Shown here piece after piece: positions 25,401 through 40,400 of a DNA stretch of 64,000 bases; position 1 is the stretch's first letter, and every line of letters begins with the position of its first letter. The notes below the pieces were generated by a model that was given only the letters and a program-made list of their open reading frames with translations, did no database searches and was not told the origin of the DNA. The position numbers and the translations under genes were made by a program. The DNA lies in assembly GCF_016097555.1 (NCBI RefSeq), contig NC_054708.1, positions 25,238,987 through 25,302,986 of the forward strand, written 5' to 3'. The stretch is from Gigantopelta aegis (Eukaryota; Mollusca; Gastropoda; Neomphalida; Peltospiridae).

Positions 25401-28400
25401 AAAATATTATGTTTGTATCTGTGACGTTTAATGGTACCTTTACCTTTACCGTAAGCCCCCACTGTTTCACTCCATCCCAATCCAGCCCCCCCCCCGTTAT
25501 TATTTTCTAGATCTGCCACTGTTCTATGTTGCTATTTTGAAAATATCAAGCAGATGAAAACCTAGGTAGCAGGTTAAATATAGATTAAATTACAACAAAT
25601 ATGCACTTGAAAATATCAGGCAGGTAAAACCTTACTGAAAGCTTGCAGTAATTTACAGAAGCAAGTACCCATAACACAACGGAACATTATAGTCATTTGT
25701 TGGGATGTTAGGACTGGTCCATTGGTATTGCAGGGTTATTCAGTTGGTAACAGGCTGCTTTTAAGACGTGTGCTTTTTATTTTGAATTAGTTTAACGGAA
25801 CTTAAAACACTTTGCAGAAGATGTGGTAACACCTACTTTTGTTGGTTTATTCGTTTGTTTTGGTAATTTTATTTTATTTTATTTGTAGGAGATTGCAAGC
25901 CATCACTTTAAAAAGTACAGCCAAACTGCGACATTTTGTGAATGACACGTTGTTGGACATTCTCTTCTACACTAGTCCAAGCTATTGTCAGGTATTATAT
26001 GCATTTAATTCTTCTGCTAGACAGAGTCCTGTAATCAATTTTGGTCGGTGGTACATTTATGTTAGAGATTTTAAACCATCACATGTCAGGCTCATGAGTT
26101 CATATCCAATATTGCCCCTAACAGTCTATAGGAGTGCAGCTAAGAGCAGAGGTGTAAAGCTGCTAAGTGGATTTATTTCACATTAACCATTACCCTCTAT
26201 CCTGGGCCTGTAGACAGCTCAAATAGTGGAATTGTGTACCTGGGACAGTACGCTCAAATCTTTAATTGAATCTTAAGCATTAACATGAATTGAAATGTAA
26301 ACAAATAAGTATTTTATCAAAGAGAGCTAATATACCAATTTAAAAGACTATGTGGGGTAATAGCCAATGATTAATAAATCAATATGCTTTAGTAGTGTCG
26401 TTAAACAAACAAAAAAACCTTTTCTTTTTTTGTATTTGGGGTATTCAAAAAGAGAAAACTCTGTATGTAGATGTATCAAAGAGAGACAACATTGATTTTT
26501 GTATGTGTTAAAGAGAGCCTACTCTGATTTTGGCGGTGTCAAAGAGAGAACTCGTGTTGACTCAAAATACTAATACTAATGGCTGCATTTAAAATTGGTT
26601 CTATTACAGCTTATTGCCAGCACTGTAGCTAAAGAGATGAACCGACTCTTCCGTATGTTCAGCCGGAGAAACCCAAACTTCGGTGGATCAGTTTCTGTGG
26701 CTGGCCACAGTTTAGGTAAGTTTTGTAAAGGAGGATAGCCTGCGTTATAAAAACAAAAGGTTTAAATTGTATATGATTATTTATTATTACTATTATTTTT
26801 TTTTATTATTATTATTTTTTTGTATGTAGGAACTACCAAACTTGTTTAAAGTTGAATTGTAAAGATATCGCTTGGGCTAATGAATATTTTTGTTTAGCAA
26901 TACTCATAATCCAACATCTCTTCATTTAATGAGATCATCCATTTTTTCCCCTTGTTTATATACAACTGTGTTATACACACATGATGAACCTTCAGATTTT
27001 GGGATCATCTTTATTTTGTTACTGTGTCTGTATTTATGAACATTTTAAAATGTTTTTTTTCTTCTTATCCTGACTGGTGCCCCATGACTGGTAGTTAAAA
27101 GGCCATTTTCATGTGCTGTCCTGTCTGTGGGAAAGTGCATTAAAAATATCCGTTATCTCTTAGCGGTGGGATGTAGCCAGTGGTAAAGTGGCTCCATCGG
27201 TGAGCCCATTAGGCTATTTCTCATTCCAGCCAGTGCACCACAACTGGTATATCAAAGGCCATGGTATGTTCTCTCCTGTCTGTGGCATGGTGCATATAAA
27301 AGATCCCTTGCTACTAATGGAAAAAGGTAGCAGGTTTCCTCACTAAGAATATATGTCAAAATTACCACGTTTGACATCCAATAGCCGATTACTTTTTTCA
27401 TCTTATTTTTTATCTCATTATTCTTTTTTTTAAAAACAGAACACCTCCTAAAACGGTTACTTCAGTTTGGCTAACACAGTACTGTGTTTTTGTCCTGTAG
27501 GTTCTTCCATTCTGTTTGACTTACTGCTGCATCAGAAAGAACTGGGTACAGAGTTTGAGGAGGATGAGGAAACAGATGAGGAAGATGATGATGACAACTC
27601 AGAAAATTCCAATGAAGATGAAGAGAAAGAACAGAATGGCAATACAGAGGTGTGTGTGTGTTCAGGACCCCCCCCCCCCCCCCCCCCCTCCCTATTAAAT
27701 TAATACAATTACCAATTTGTAGCAATAGATTATAGATTGGTAATGGTCATAAAAAAATGTCATATATGTTTACTGCTAGAATTCCAGATTTATATTTTTT
27801 ATTACAACAGTTGATGTTAGAATCCTCAGTTGTAAATAACAGTATTTTAAAAATATTTACTAATATTTTATTTTATTTTTTTCATATTTGCTGTGCACTG
27901 TATAATATGAATATTGAAATATTTATTAATCATAGATAAAAGTAATAGGTCTGGATACAGGAGAACATTAATAATTTTATTGCATGCTATAAACTGTTTC
28001 AAAATGCATGTATGTAGCCAATTTAATTTTTTTTTTTATGTAAAATTTTGTGTGATGTGCTAAAAGATTACATTTTTAAAAAATCAACCATCTCCCTTCT
28101 TTCTTTTCTTCACTCTGTCACAAAATTGATTAAGAATTCTTGAGTCACATTAATATATGATAGTTCACTTTTCTATTCTTGGGCGCGTGCTTATAAAACT
28201 TTTAGAGTCTTAGACTCGAATATTTAATGACAGCCCACACACACAAAAACACACACACACACACACACATGCACAATTAGTATGGCATTGTGATGGTGTT
28301 AAAGTCTTAGATTGTATTAGAGTCTTGAGTCTGAACCTAAGACGTTTTACAACCATGGGGCCTATTTTATTTTTGGTATTTGGTAGATTAGTTTTCGGAT

Positions 28401-31400
28401 CCTCAATCATGTGCAGTAATAATTGCCTGTTTAGTGTAAGGAGGAGTAACTGTATAATTGTATCCAGGGTTTGTCGGTGGACTCGGAAGAACTGTCGCAG
28501 AAACTGAGCATGGAGGATCTCTTGGCTAAAGTCGGTCTGCAGGACAAGGCTGAAGTCTTTGAAAAAGAACAAATAGACATGGAAGCACTGGTTAGTATAT
28601 GATCTCTTTACTTGATTTCTTTATGACACAGCTCGTTCTGGAGTGTCTTCTTTAAATGTTATTATTATATGGGGAGGGTTATGACAGTGTTTTTAGTGCC
28701 CTACCGGTCCATCCATCTGTCTGTTGAGTCTGTTCATCTTATCTGACCCACATATAGGTTTCTGCATGCTTTATTCACATGTCCTTGAGAGGCTGAGCTG
28801 AAAGTTTGTGTATAGCTTTACAATATACTGTTACAGATCTAGTTTGCCTTTAATGGCAATTTACCCATTCAGGAGAGATTATTATTATTATTTTTTTTTT
28901 TTACTCATTTTGGAAATACCTGAAGAAATTGTGATGACATTTTGTGTATAGCTTTATCATGTTACAGATCATTTTTCACACAATTATGGCCATTGAACTT
29001 AGAAGATGTGAAAATTTGTTAGGCCTGTTAGGGGACTTATATTGTCTTTTTAAGAGAATGTTAGCAGTGAGATTACCTATATGTGTGTAGCAAGGGCTAT
29101 GGTAGTTTTTTGTTGTATGTAAAGTTATAAGACCTGGTATATATACCTGCAAGCATATGCTTAGGGTTATGGGTAGTATATTTAAAAAAAATGTTATAGA
29201 TAAGATTACTTGTAGAGGTACGAGGAGTGGTTTTGCACAGAAGGCTATTGTAGGTTTTTGTGTGTAAAGTTAAAGGTAAAATTATGATCATATTTTAATT
29301 TTTTTTTAAAGAAATGATACACATAGAAAATGAAAAAATGTATCAGGTTTTCCTCTGAAGACTCAGAATTAGAAATGTTTGACTTTCTGTAGCCAGGATT
29401 AATTTGATCAATGTTCTCTAATGGTGTTAGGAAACAAAATAAAACTTTAGTTTCGCAAAATGTACTTTGTTATTGTTGTTTTTTTTCTTTCAAAGTTTGA
29501 ATCTCACAAAAAGAAATGGCTTGCCTGACTTTGTGTTTCAATTATTCTTAGTAATTACATTTAGTTTTGTTAAGCAAAACCAGAATATAGATTAATTACC
29601 AATTGAAATGTTTTGGTTTATTTTTGTTTGACAGACAATGTGCAGTGACTCTGATCTGAAAGATCTTGGTTTGCCCATGGGGCCAAGAAAAAAACTGCTC
29701 GGTATTTTAAAAGAACAGAAAGAAGAAAAGGTTTGTGTTAGAATCATTTACAAGGATCGTTCCAGCCAGTATTCCACAACTGGTATAACAAAGGTTGTGG
29801 TATGTCCTATCCTGTCTGTGTGATGGTGCATATAAAAGATCCCCTGCTGCTAATCGAAAAGAATAGCCCATGATGATGCGACATCAGGTTTCATCTCTCA
29901 ATATGTGGTCCTTTCGCCATATGTCCGATGCCATATAACTGTAAATAAAATGTGTCGAGGGGGTCATTAAATAAAATATTTCCATTTACAAAGGATTACT
30001 GTATATATAATGTGATGTACTGTACTTCCACCTCTTTTTTTTTTCAACTTAACCAACAGCTTTATCAAACGATTCCATGGTACAAATTGAAAACAAACAC
30101 AAAACACTATTCCTTACCTTTCTTTGTCATATTCTGTTATTTTTTTCTAATATCATGATACAGCAGGCCTAATAAGCATTTCAAGTAGAAACTAATGTAT
30201 TTGCATTTCAAATACATGTCCGTTTCATATTTAAATCTTGAAATTAATTCTTACAAGCAACAAACTTTCACATTTTTACTTAATTTTCTGAAACATTGAG
30301 TAATCCAGGTTAAAAGTTTTCAGGACTTTAATATATTATTTTTGTATAATTTTTATGTCTTAACAAATGGCTGATCATTTCTGTTTACAGGAGAAGAAAA
30401 AGAAACAACTCGAAGAGCAAGCCAGTAAGGATGCAGAGAGGCAAGCAAGGAGGCAGGAACAGAAAAAGAAGGAACAATTTTTGATGTTGGCTCGACAACA
30501 GGCGTAAGTTTAATGTATTGATTTTAAACAAATATTTTAGTAGTTTAGGAAATGGCTCTTATAATGTTCACAATCCAGAGTGAGTGTTGAGTAAGGTGTG
30601 ATGTGTTAGGGCACTATCTATTAACGTCTGTCTAGGCAGAAAGCACAAATACATGTAGCTAACAGGACTCACATTGGAAACAATTTTGGTTCAGCCAATT
30701 TTCAGAAGTGTAGAGTATTTCCTTTAAAATCATCATAATGTGGTACATTTGAAGAATATTTTATTAGCCAAAGTCAAAATTTGGTAGCCATTTTGTGTAA
30801 AAATTAGCAATTGGCTAATTTGGCAATACACAGGGTGAGCCCTGAGCTAAGTTGTGTGTTGCGTATGTGTACTCCACCTCATATTTAAGCCTACAGTGCA
30901 AAGGATTATAGAATCGATCACATTCAATGAATTCAGGTGTTATTTACATCCCAACCAGTGCCCCATAACTTAGTAGATCAATGGCCATGATTTGTACTAT
31001 CCAGTCAATTGAACAGTGTATACAAAAGAACCAATGCTGCCTTTCATGAACAAGTATCCAATGTCCATGTGTTAGACACCAGTAAAACATATTATAACAA
31101 AGGAAGGAAATGTTTTATTTAACGATGCACTCAACACATTTTATTTACGGTTATATGGCGTCTGACATGTGGTTAAGGACCACACAGATATTGAGAGAAG
31201 AAACCTGCTGTCGTCACTTCATGGGCTACTCTTTTCGATTAGCAGTAAGGGATCTTTTATGTGCACCATCCCACAGACAGGATAGCACATACCACAGCCT
31301 TTGATGTACCAGTCGTGGTACACTGGCTGGAACTAGAAATAGCCCAATGAGCCCATTGATGAGGACATAGTTTAATATGTCGAGATGTTAACCAAATATT

Positions 31401-34400
31401 CCTTTTCCTTCCTTTCTAATTCATGGTTAGTAATGTGAGAGCGTTTTTTATTTAAAACCATGCAATAGAATGCTAAAGAGACAATACTAATAAATAAATA
31501 TGAATCCAATGTTTCAGAAGTGCTAAGCGTTCTGCCAGCATCTGTGTGGAGTTCATCAGTGGTTTGGCAGGCACTGGTCAGCCTTTTGTTGAATACCCAC
31601 AGCTCATCTTTGAAACCTCTGCTCTGTTTGCCATCGGTTCACCTATTGGAGTCTTTCTGGCTGTCCGTGGGGTTGATACCATGGGCAAGGAATTCAGACT
31701 ACCAAACTGCCCTCACGTTTTCAACATTTTTCATCCAGTAAGTGGGTTTTTTGTGGGTTTTAAATGATTTTTTTTGTGAAACTGGAGGAAGATATTGTTA
31801 TATCACTGTCAGAGTAATACATGCACAGGGAACATTTTGTTTTCAGAATCTTGATTAGCGATATTTCTAGTCATTTGAAAATTGATTAGCAACTAGTGTT
31901 CAATGTTTTAATATTGTGTAGCAATCTCTGAAATTTGTATAGCGAATTGTGACGCGATACTGAACAACATGTTCCCTGGAGTGTATGTACATAATGTTTT
32001 CAGTTAAAATTTATGAACCTCAGACACTAACCCTAGTTATAGGTTTATGATTAAACAATTGTAATATATTTTGGCTGTTACAGGGATTTTTTTACCAATA
32101 AACTGTACATTATTTACAGCTTATTGTCTGAATGATCAATTTTGGCGAGTCCATCATGTTTCTTGTCATCTTATTGTTCGTAGTATCTCAAAATACATTT
32201 TGTGTGACACTAAGAAGGTACATACCTTAAAAACAACTGGGTCAGTGACTTCATTATTTCAGTGACATTTATTTCAGTCCTATTACTAGACAAGTGATGT
32301 AACGAAGTTGATACTTAATGTAGTAATTGACTTAAAGGCACCATTTTCCAAATATGAATTAAAGTTGAATCTGGTGAATATATCATTCTTGTGTGCCAAA
32401 AGTCTATTTAAAAAATTGTTTGACAATGTCATTTATAGATACATAGCAGTTCTGGCTGTTTGAAATTTGAATTTGTTAAAGGGACACGCCCTAGTTGTTA
32501 ACCATTATGCCGTTGTTTTTCGCTATTAAACCCATTTTTTCACAAATAAAATTGCACTTTACTTACCGTTTATTATTTAGAATATACATTTCCATTCACC
32601 TGAAGTGTTTTTTGGTAATCCTGGTGTTTGTAATACCACAAAATTTATTTTTCGTATTTCATAAAATGCCACGGGCCTCTGAGAAAAAACCGTTGAGCAG
32701 ACATGATCTAATCTATTTTTAGAGGGGATATTCCCATTTCAATGTCACAGACGTTGGTATACCACATGACTGTTATCATTTTGGTTTGGTTTGGTTTGGT
32801 TTTCTCGTGCACGGTTCGCGCAATCAACATCCGATTTGTTGTCGTTTTCTTGTTCATTTGTGAGATTTTTCTTCACAGTTCGTGAACATTTTCAGTAACA
32901 ATAAAGTTCAGACAAGTAAGTATCTCAATACAAAACGTTACAAACCCTTAAAACCAATAATTTTGCTAAGTCTTACGATATCTGGAGAGGGGATACAACC
33001 AGGACAGAACAGTTGGAACATGTCCAGGAGAGGTGAAAGGAACGCACCCCAAGTCTGTGCACACTCTGTGAAATTTGTCGTGACGTAGGCATTGTTGTGC
33101 TTCGAGCGACACCTACCGGTGACATCAGAATACTAACTTTCAAAATTATTTCAAGCAATTGGGACATGGGGATTCCCATGGTATTTATCGATATAAAACC
33201 TGCTTTTTCACTCCATTTGATAAAAACGTGATCTAAGTGTGTTACAGGTTTGTAGATTAACCAAATTATAATTTATTTTCGCTGGATGAAACTAGGGCGT
33301 GCGGCTTTAACATATGTTTTTACCAAATTCACCATAAAAAAATTTAAAAAAAATTGGCAGGGCTAGCTCTGGGTCAGCAGAAAATTTAGCCATATTATTT
33401 ATTAAACTTCAAAAATGGCAAACCCCAGTTATTTTGTAACAAAATATCAATTATTACATGAAATTATTTCACCAAATCAAAATAAAATTTACCAATTGTT
33501 TTTGAAATTCGCAATTGACGAGTGCCAGAGCTAGCCGTGATTGGCTCAATGTTCATGATATTTGTAGTGAAATGATCTAATTTAGGTTTTTTTCTCTTTT
33601 TCTTTCATGTAATGCCAGTATGACCCTGTGGTAAGTACTGTAAAATAATTATCTTTCTTTTTTACTCACAACAGGATACCATAGTTATAAATTCAGTTAT
33701 AGATAACAGAACACAATCATTATATTTTGTTTAACGCGTTATGTATATAAGGTACAGATACAGTCATACTACATGTATGTATCTTGATGTTGAAGGGACC
33801 AAACCAACCAGCTTGAGATAGCAGATGGTTGAGATACACTTAATAGTTTTTGGTGAAAATTATGCCATGGGACTATTTCTTGACATCAATATATTCTAAG
33901 TATACAGGATAACAGAGAAACAGGATTATAATTTAAAACTAGTTTACAGTTATTATTAAATTTATGTCCTGAATGAATTAATGTTTACATGAGCTTTAAC
34001 AACATACATTTGATAATACATGTATGTTACCCTTACCCATACAGATATATTTGACTTTCTGCATACTGACTGCAACCTTAGTATAATACCATGACTTTCT
34101 GTAACAGGCATATCGTTTGGAGCCTCTAGTAAACCCAGCCGCCAGTAATGTGAAACCGGTATTGATGCCCCATCACAAAGGAAGAAAACGATTTCACCTA
34201 GGTAAATACAAAATAAATACAGACCTCATTAATGGGGGTTTTATTTTGCGTTGTAGAAATATGTTGTGTGCATTTTGATTACTATGGAAGTTAAAGGAAA
34301 CATGTCACGTGACCTATATTTGGCACCAACCATGTACAATTAATTATAAATTGAATCACCTAAAAAAATAAAAAAATTTAAAATTAATTACTTAAAATAT

Positions 34401-37400
34401 CTCCGTAAACCCCCCCCCCCCCCAGATATGAGCTCTTAGCGGAAATTGCCGATCTTTAATGAGCAGGGCAATCACGAGGTCCGTGATGTCAGAGACGTGT
34501 CACTTGATGTGAAGCCTTACACTTAAAAGCATTAGTCCGTACCACTCATAAAGAATCTAAGACTTGCACAGCGTACCAAAACATTGAGTGTTCGTTCGCA
34601 AAACGTTTTGCCGTATCAATTTGAGCTGTTAGTAAATGAAGAAAGACACACATTTACTTACAACAGTGATACTGAAGAAAAAACGGATAGCGAGTCAGAG
34701 GGTGGATAAACCGACCAATTTACAGCCCGGAGCCCGAAAGTAACCTGGAGACAAAACCAAAACCCGGATGCTGATGCCGAGGTGTATACTGTTCATATTT
34801 AGCATAAAGATACACCTCGGTATGATGTATTTAAATATGTACAAAATATAAATGTAGGACAAACTTTTTTTTTTTCCTTTTTTTTTTAGAAAATATTGCA
34901 TTTTTCATGTTTGGGCTGTACATAATGAAATCTGTATGCACAGTGTAAACAAACGCTCTAATTTACAAGGCGCTTCACTTTCATTAACCTGACTTGTAAA
35001 ACAACATAAATGACTTAAGAGTATAATCAACTTTTTAACTAAATATATTTCAGTTTGCATCAATAGATCGAAATGGGGTTATAGTATTTTTCTCTTAAAA
35101 AACCCCCAGCATATTATTAGGCCTATTGGTAGGGTGCTTTAGAGTAAAAACGACCACTCACAATACCCAAGTGATAATTTTCTTTTCTTTGGTACTATGT
35201 AATTGGTCAGTTTTGTAATTTTAGATGGGAAAGTCTACTTAATCAAGGGTTTTACAGCATTATTTACAGTAATGAAGCAGGGCGGCTGATAATGTCCATT
35301 AACATTGTACTATTGTCACAACACATCCTACCAGTAAGGAAAGGAACCCCACTATTCATGATATACGGTGAACTTGGAAGAAAACCCCTTAAATTAATTA
35401 ATTATCCAACAAAGGATGATAAGTATCTGGGCCCGAATTGTTTCTGGAAAACAAACAAAAACATCCCTCTTATTGTATAAACTAATGTTACACAACTCTA
35501 ACATAACTGGATATAATTATAAGTGGATAAAACACGTGGAAAATATATTTAACCAACTAGGTATGACCAGTATTTGGATGTCACAAAATGTTTCATCTTT
35601 ACCACTACTTATCCATAACGTTAAATTAAGACAAAACGATCAGTACCTTCAACAATGGAATAGCGACATAGCTTCATAATCAAGGGGTAAAATGTACACC
35701 ACATTTAAAGAACATCTAACATTAGAAAACTATATTATAAAATTACCACAAATATCCTGGACTACGTTACTAAAATTTAGAACATCAAACCATTACTTAC
35801 CAATCGAAACAGGATGATGGAACAACACCCCAGTAGAAAGCAGACTATGTACACTATGTAACAAAAATGACATTGGAGACGAATTTCACAATCTACTTAC
35901 ATGCTCTTTCTTTAATAACTCCCGAAATATATATATATATACATGTAGATTATTACTATTAGAAATATATTTCATTTTGTATTATTATTATTAGACCTTT
36001 TTTTTATATATATTGTACATATAAATTTTCTCCTGTAAACCCCATCTTGTCACTGTCATATAATTATTGTTAATGTACCTCATATGCCGCTGAATAGCGG
36101 CCTGAGTGAAATAAAGTTCAATTCAGTTCAGTTCAGACAGAATACCCTGTGATCTTAAAAAACTGGCAAGTATTTTGTATGTATGTCTAGACAGTGGTAA
36201 TCACTTAACTGGTCGATACCCTGCAATATACACCTGCCAGTCAGGAATCACATGTGCAGGCCACTGAAAGAAAGGACCAATTAACTAAAACAACACTCCG
36301 ATTCTCAAGTCAGCCCGTGGATGAAACATAATAGTTATTTCGACACTGACAGTAGTGGTTTATTTTGTATTGAATTCGTGTTACTTTGGGGATTAAAAAC
36401 ATTATTTAAAATTATTTGAAGAAAAAAACATTATTTAAAATTATTTTTGTTTTCTACACAGTTTTTTTAAAACATATTTAAATACATCGTACTGAGATGT
36501 ATCCTCATGCCAAATCCCATGTTTGTATATGCTATATTTAATTACTTATTGACGTTTCCTTCTTCGGACGGTGAATACAGATTTTGTTATGTAGGCCTAC
36601 AGCCCTAACATGAAAAATCTTCTTTTTTTTCCAGAAATTAAAAAAAAAACCATTCTACCTTTTTGTTTTAACATATATAAATACATCATGCTGAGGTGTA
36701 TCTTTGTGCCAAATATGTACAATGTACACCTCGGCATTTGCAACCGAGTACTGTTTTTTGTCTCCGGGTAAAGTTCGGGCTCCGGGCTGTAAATAGGCTG
36801 ACACCAAAGTACTATGCGGTGTTGGTGTCCAATCTTTTGTTTTACAATAAAATACACGCGTCTTTATTCGGATACAATCCTTTGGAAAACCGTAAAAACA
36901 CAATCCCGATCGTTTAAACTGTTTATTTTTACACCCAAAGGCCGCGCAGTACGGCACTGTTGGACTGAAAAGATCGTAAGCCCCTTACTCCATATATAAA
37001 CAGTTAACAACAATGGAAGAGTACAGCGGCTCTGACGTCACTTCCCTTTTTTCCGAACGCTCACGAATAAATATGCATACTGATTAGCGTAATTTCTTCA
37101 TTTTAAGTTAACTACGTGTATTTTATTGTTATAAACTTATTTGTATATTATTTTTATATCATTTTGCTTTTAAAATGAGCTATAATATGGTCCGGTTTGG
37201 GTGCAAGATTATTGGAAAAGGAACTGACACTAGCTCACTTTTTCATACACAAGGAAATCGAATCATATAATGAAATGCATAAACTTTTAACCAGTTTCAC
37301 ATACTTGGGTGCAAGATTTTTTTTTGCAAAAAGCACTGGCAACAATTCATTTTATGAATACCATAATCAAAGAAAATGAAGGGTAGGATATAGCCCAGTG

Positions 37401-40400
37401 GTAAAGTGCTCACTTGATGCACGGTCGGTGTGGGATTGATCCCCGTCAGTGAGCCAATTGGGCTATTTCTCGTTTCAACCAGTGCACCACGACTGGTACA
37501 TGAGCATATTTACTGAATTGCATAACGTTTTTTTGTCTTACTTTTGAAAAGAAATCTTGAACTTTGTTGTCCTATGGACATATTTAAAAGAATGAATGAA
37601 TGAATGTTTAACAACACCCCAGCACAAAGATACACATCGGCTAATGGATGGCATGGACATATTTCAGTTTAACAACTCGTCATCGTTATTGTTGTGTTTT
37701 AGAGTTGAAAGAGAGCTTGTCGCGAGTTGGTGCCGACATCAAGCAGAGGATCATCGAGTCACTGAAGGTGACTTGGAACTCGATTCACGATTTCGCTGCA
37801 GCTCACCGCACCGACACGTCTATCGAACAGGAAGTCGACAAGGAAATGAACAACATCATGGAGGGCTTTAACCAGCGGGAAGAGGACAAGGCAGAAACTG
37901 AATGTATGATTCAGATTAATAACTCATATGTTGTCGTAACATCACATTTTACTACCAGTATATCATCATATTTACTGTCCATGTATGATTCAGATTAATA
38001 ACATGTCCGTTGTCGTAACATCACATTTTACCACCAGTATATCATCATATTTACTGCCAATGTATGATTCAGATTAATAATATGTCTTGTCGTAACATCA
38101 CATTTTACCACCAGTATATCATCATGTTTACTGTCAATTTATGATTCAGATTAATAACTCGTCTGTTGTTGAAACATCACATTGAACCACCAGTATATTA
38201 TCATATTTACTGTCAATGTATGATTCAGATTAATAACTCGTCCGTTGTCGGAACATCACATTTTGCCACCAGTATATCGTCATATTTACTGTCCATGTAT
38301 GATTCAGATTAATAATACATCTGTTGTCGGAACATCACATTTTGCCACCAGTATATTATCATATTTACTGTCAATGTATGATTCAGATTAATAACTCGTC
38401 TGTTGTCGTAACATCACATTTTGCCACCAGTATATTATCATATTTACTGTCAATGTATGATTCAGATTAATAACTCGTCTGTTGTCGTAACATCATATTT
38501 TGCCACCAGTATATTATCATATTTACTGTCAATGTATGATTCAGATTAATAATACATCTGTTGTCAGAACATCACATTGTGCCACCAGTATATCGTCATA
38601 TTTACTGTCAATGTATGATTCAGATTAATAACTCGTCTGTTGTCGTAACATCACATTTTGCCACCAGTATATTATCATATTTACTGTCGATGTATGATTC
38701 AGATTAATAACTCATCTGTTGTCCGAACATCACATTTTGCCACCAGTATATCATATTTACTGCCGATGTATGATTCAGATTAATAATATGTCTGTTGTCG
38801 TAACATCACATTTTGCCATCAGTATATCATCATATTTACTGCCAATGTATGAATCATATTAATAACACATCTGTTGTCAGAACATCACATTTTGCCACCA
38901 GTATATCATATTTACTGCCAATTTATGATTCAGATTAATAACTCGTCTGTTGTCGGAACATCACATTTTGCCACCAGTATATCATCATATTTACTGCCAA
39001 TGTATGATTCAGATTAATAATAGGTCTGTTGTCGGAACATCACATTTTGCCACCAGTGTATCGTCATATTTACTGTCCATGTATGATTCAGATTAATAAT
39101 ATGTCTGTTGTTGTAACACATTTACCACCATTATTATCATATGAAAGACCCCTTGCTGCTATTTGGTAAAAGTAGCTTTCATGAATAGATTTGTGTAGCC
39201 ATTCAGAAAACATAAAATTTGTCTTAGTCATTTGCTTGTTTTTCCATTTCAGCTGTATCATCTAACAACGAAGAAGAAATTGAAATGGGCCGCTTAAATG
39301 CTGGCGGCAGAATAGATTATGTTCTGCAAGAGGCCCCCATTGAAAGTTTTAACGAGTATCTCTTTGCACTGTCATGTCATGGAGGTTATTGGTGAGTTTT
39401 GGATTGCTTATTGCTGGAGATTAGTGACTGCATGCTAAGCAAGATTCTACTTTATGAAGGGCGGGACATAGCTCTGTGGTAAAGTGCTCGCTCGATGCGC
39501 AGTCAGTCTGGGATCGATCCCTGGTGGTGGGCCCATTGGGCTATTTCTCGTTCCAGCCAGTGCACCACGACTGGTATATCAAAGGCCATGGTATGTACTA
39601 CCCTGTCTGTGGGATGCTGCATATAAAAGAACCCTTTCTACAAAAAGAGAAGCCCATGAAGTGGCGACAGCAGGTTTCCTTTCTCAGTATCTGTGTGTTC
39701 CTTAACCATATGTCTGATGCCATATAACCGTAAATAAAATGTGTTGAGTTTGCCGTTAAATAAAACATTTCTTTCTTTTTTCTCCTTTATGAAGTACAGG
39801 AATGTTTAACAACACCTCAGCCCTTTGTTTAATTAGCAGCTGAAAGTATCAGGCACTGGCATAGCTGGTGACGGGAGTGGAGGTAGGGGTCAGATGGTGC
39901 CATAGCCCCTCCTGTCACACCTTTTCTCCCTACCACCTTCAACATTTGCCTGTCACCCATAGCAGACATAGACCAAAGTGTGCTCCCCCCCCCCCTATTC
40001 CCCCCCCCCACCACCATAAAAAATTATGCCAGTGATGTCGTGCATCTGGAAATTGAGTGTATTAAAGATGAATTTTCTTCCATCAGATACATGTAGGCTG
40101 TTGCTTAATTAGCAGTTTTGGAAAGTAGCTCGGTTGTAAAGCACTTTCTTGAGGTGTCACGAGTCATAGAACAGATTGTCTATAATAAATTTTGGATTTT
40201 GTATTGTCCCAGCCAGATCCCCATGCACATCAAAGGCTGTCATTTGTTCTGTCTTGTCTGCTAAAAATTGCATGTATTAGATCCTTTATTACTTTTTATT
40301 AAGTGTAACTTATGTGGTGGTGGTGGATTTCCTCTTTCTGTGTCTCAACCAAGTGTCAAAAAACCCATATGTTCTTTTCTTTGTTTAGTACCAAAGGTAT

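Noticed and set aside
27471..27725. Minus-strand ORF over exon 11
   Set aside because: Antisense of the acidic exon and poly-C tract; no independent evidence.
35292..35679. Two ORFs that could be taken for a host gene
   Set aside because: They are shifted pieces of a LINE C-terminus with stops between, ending in a LINE-type tail.
37903..39140. Regular 79-bp repeats resembling a CRISPR array
   Set aside because: There are no unique spacers: the whole unit repeats, and the setting is a eukaryotic intron. It is a minisatellite.
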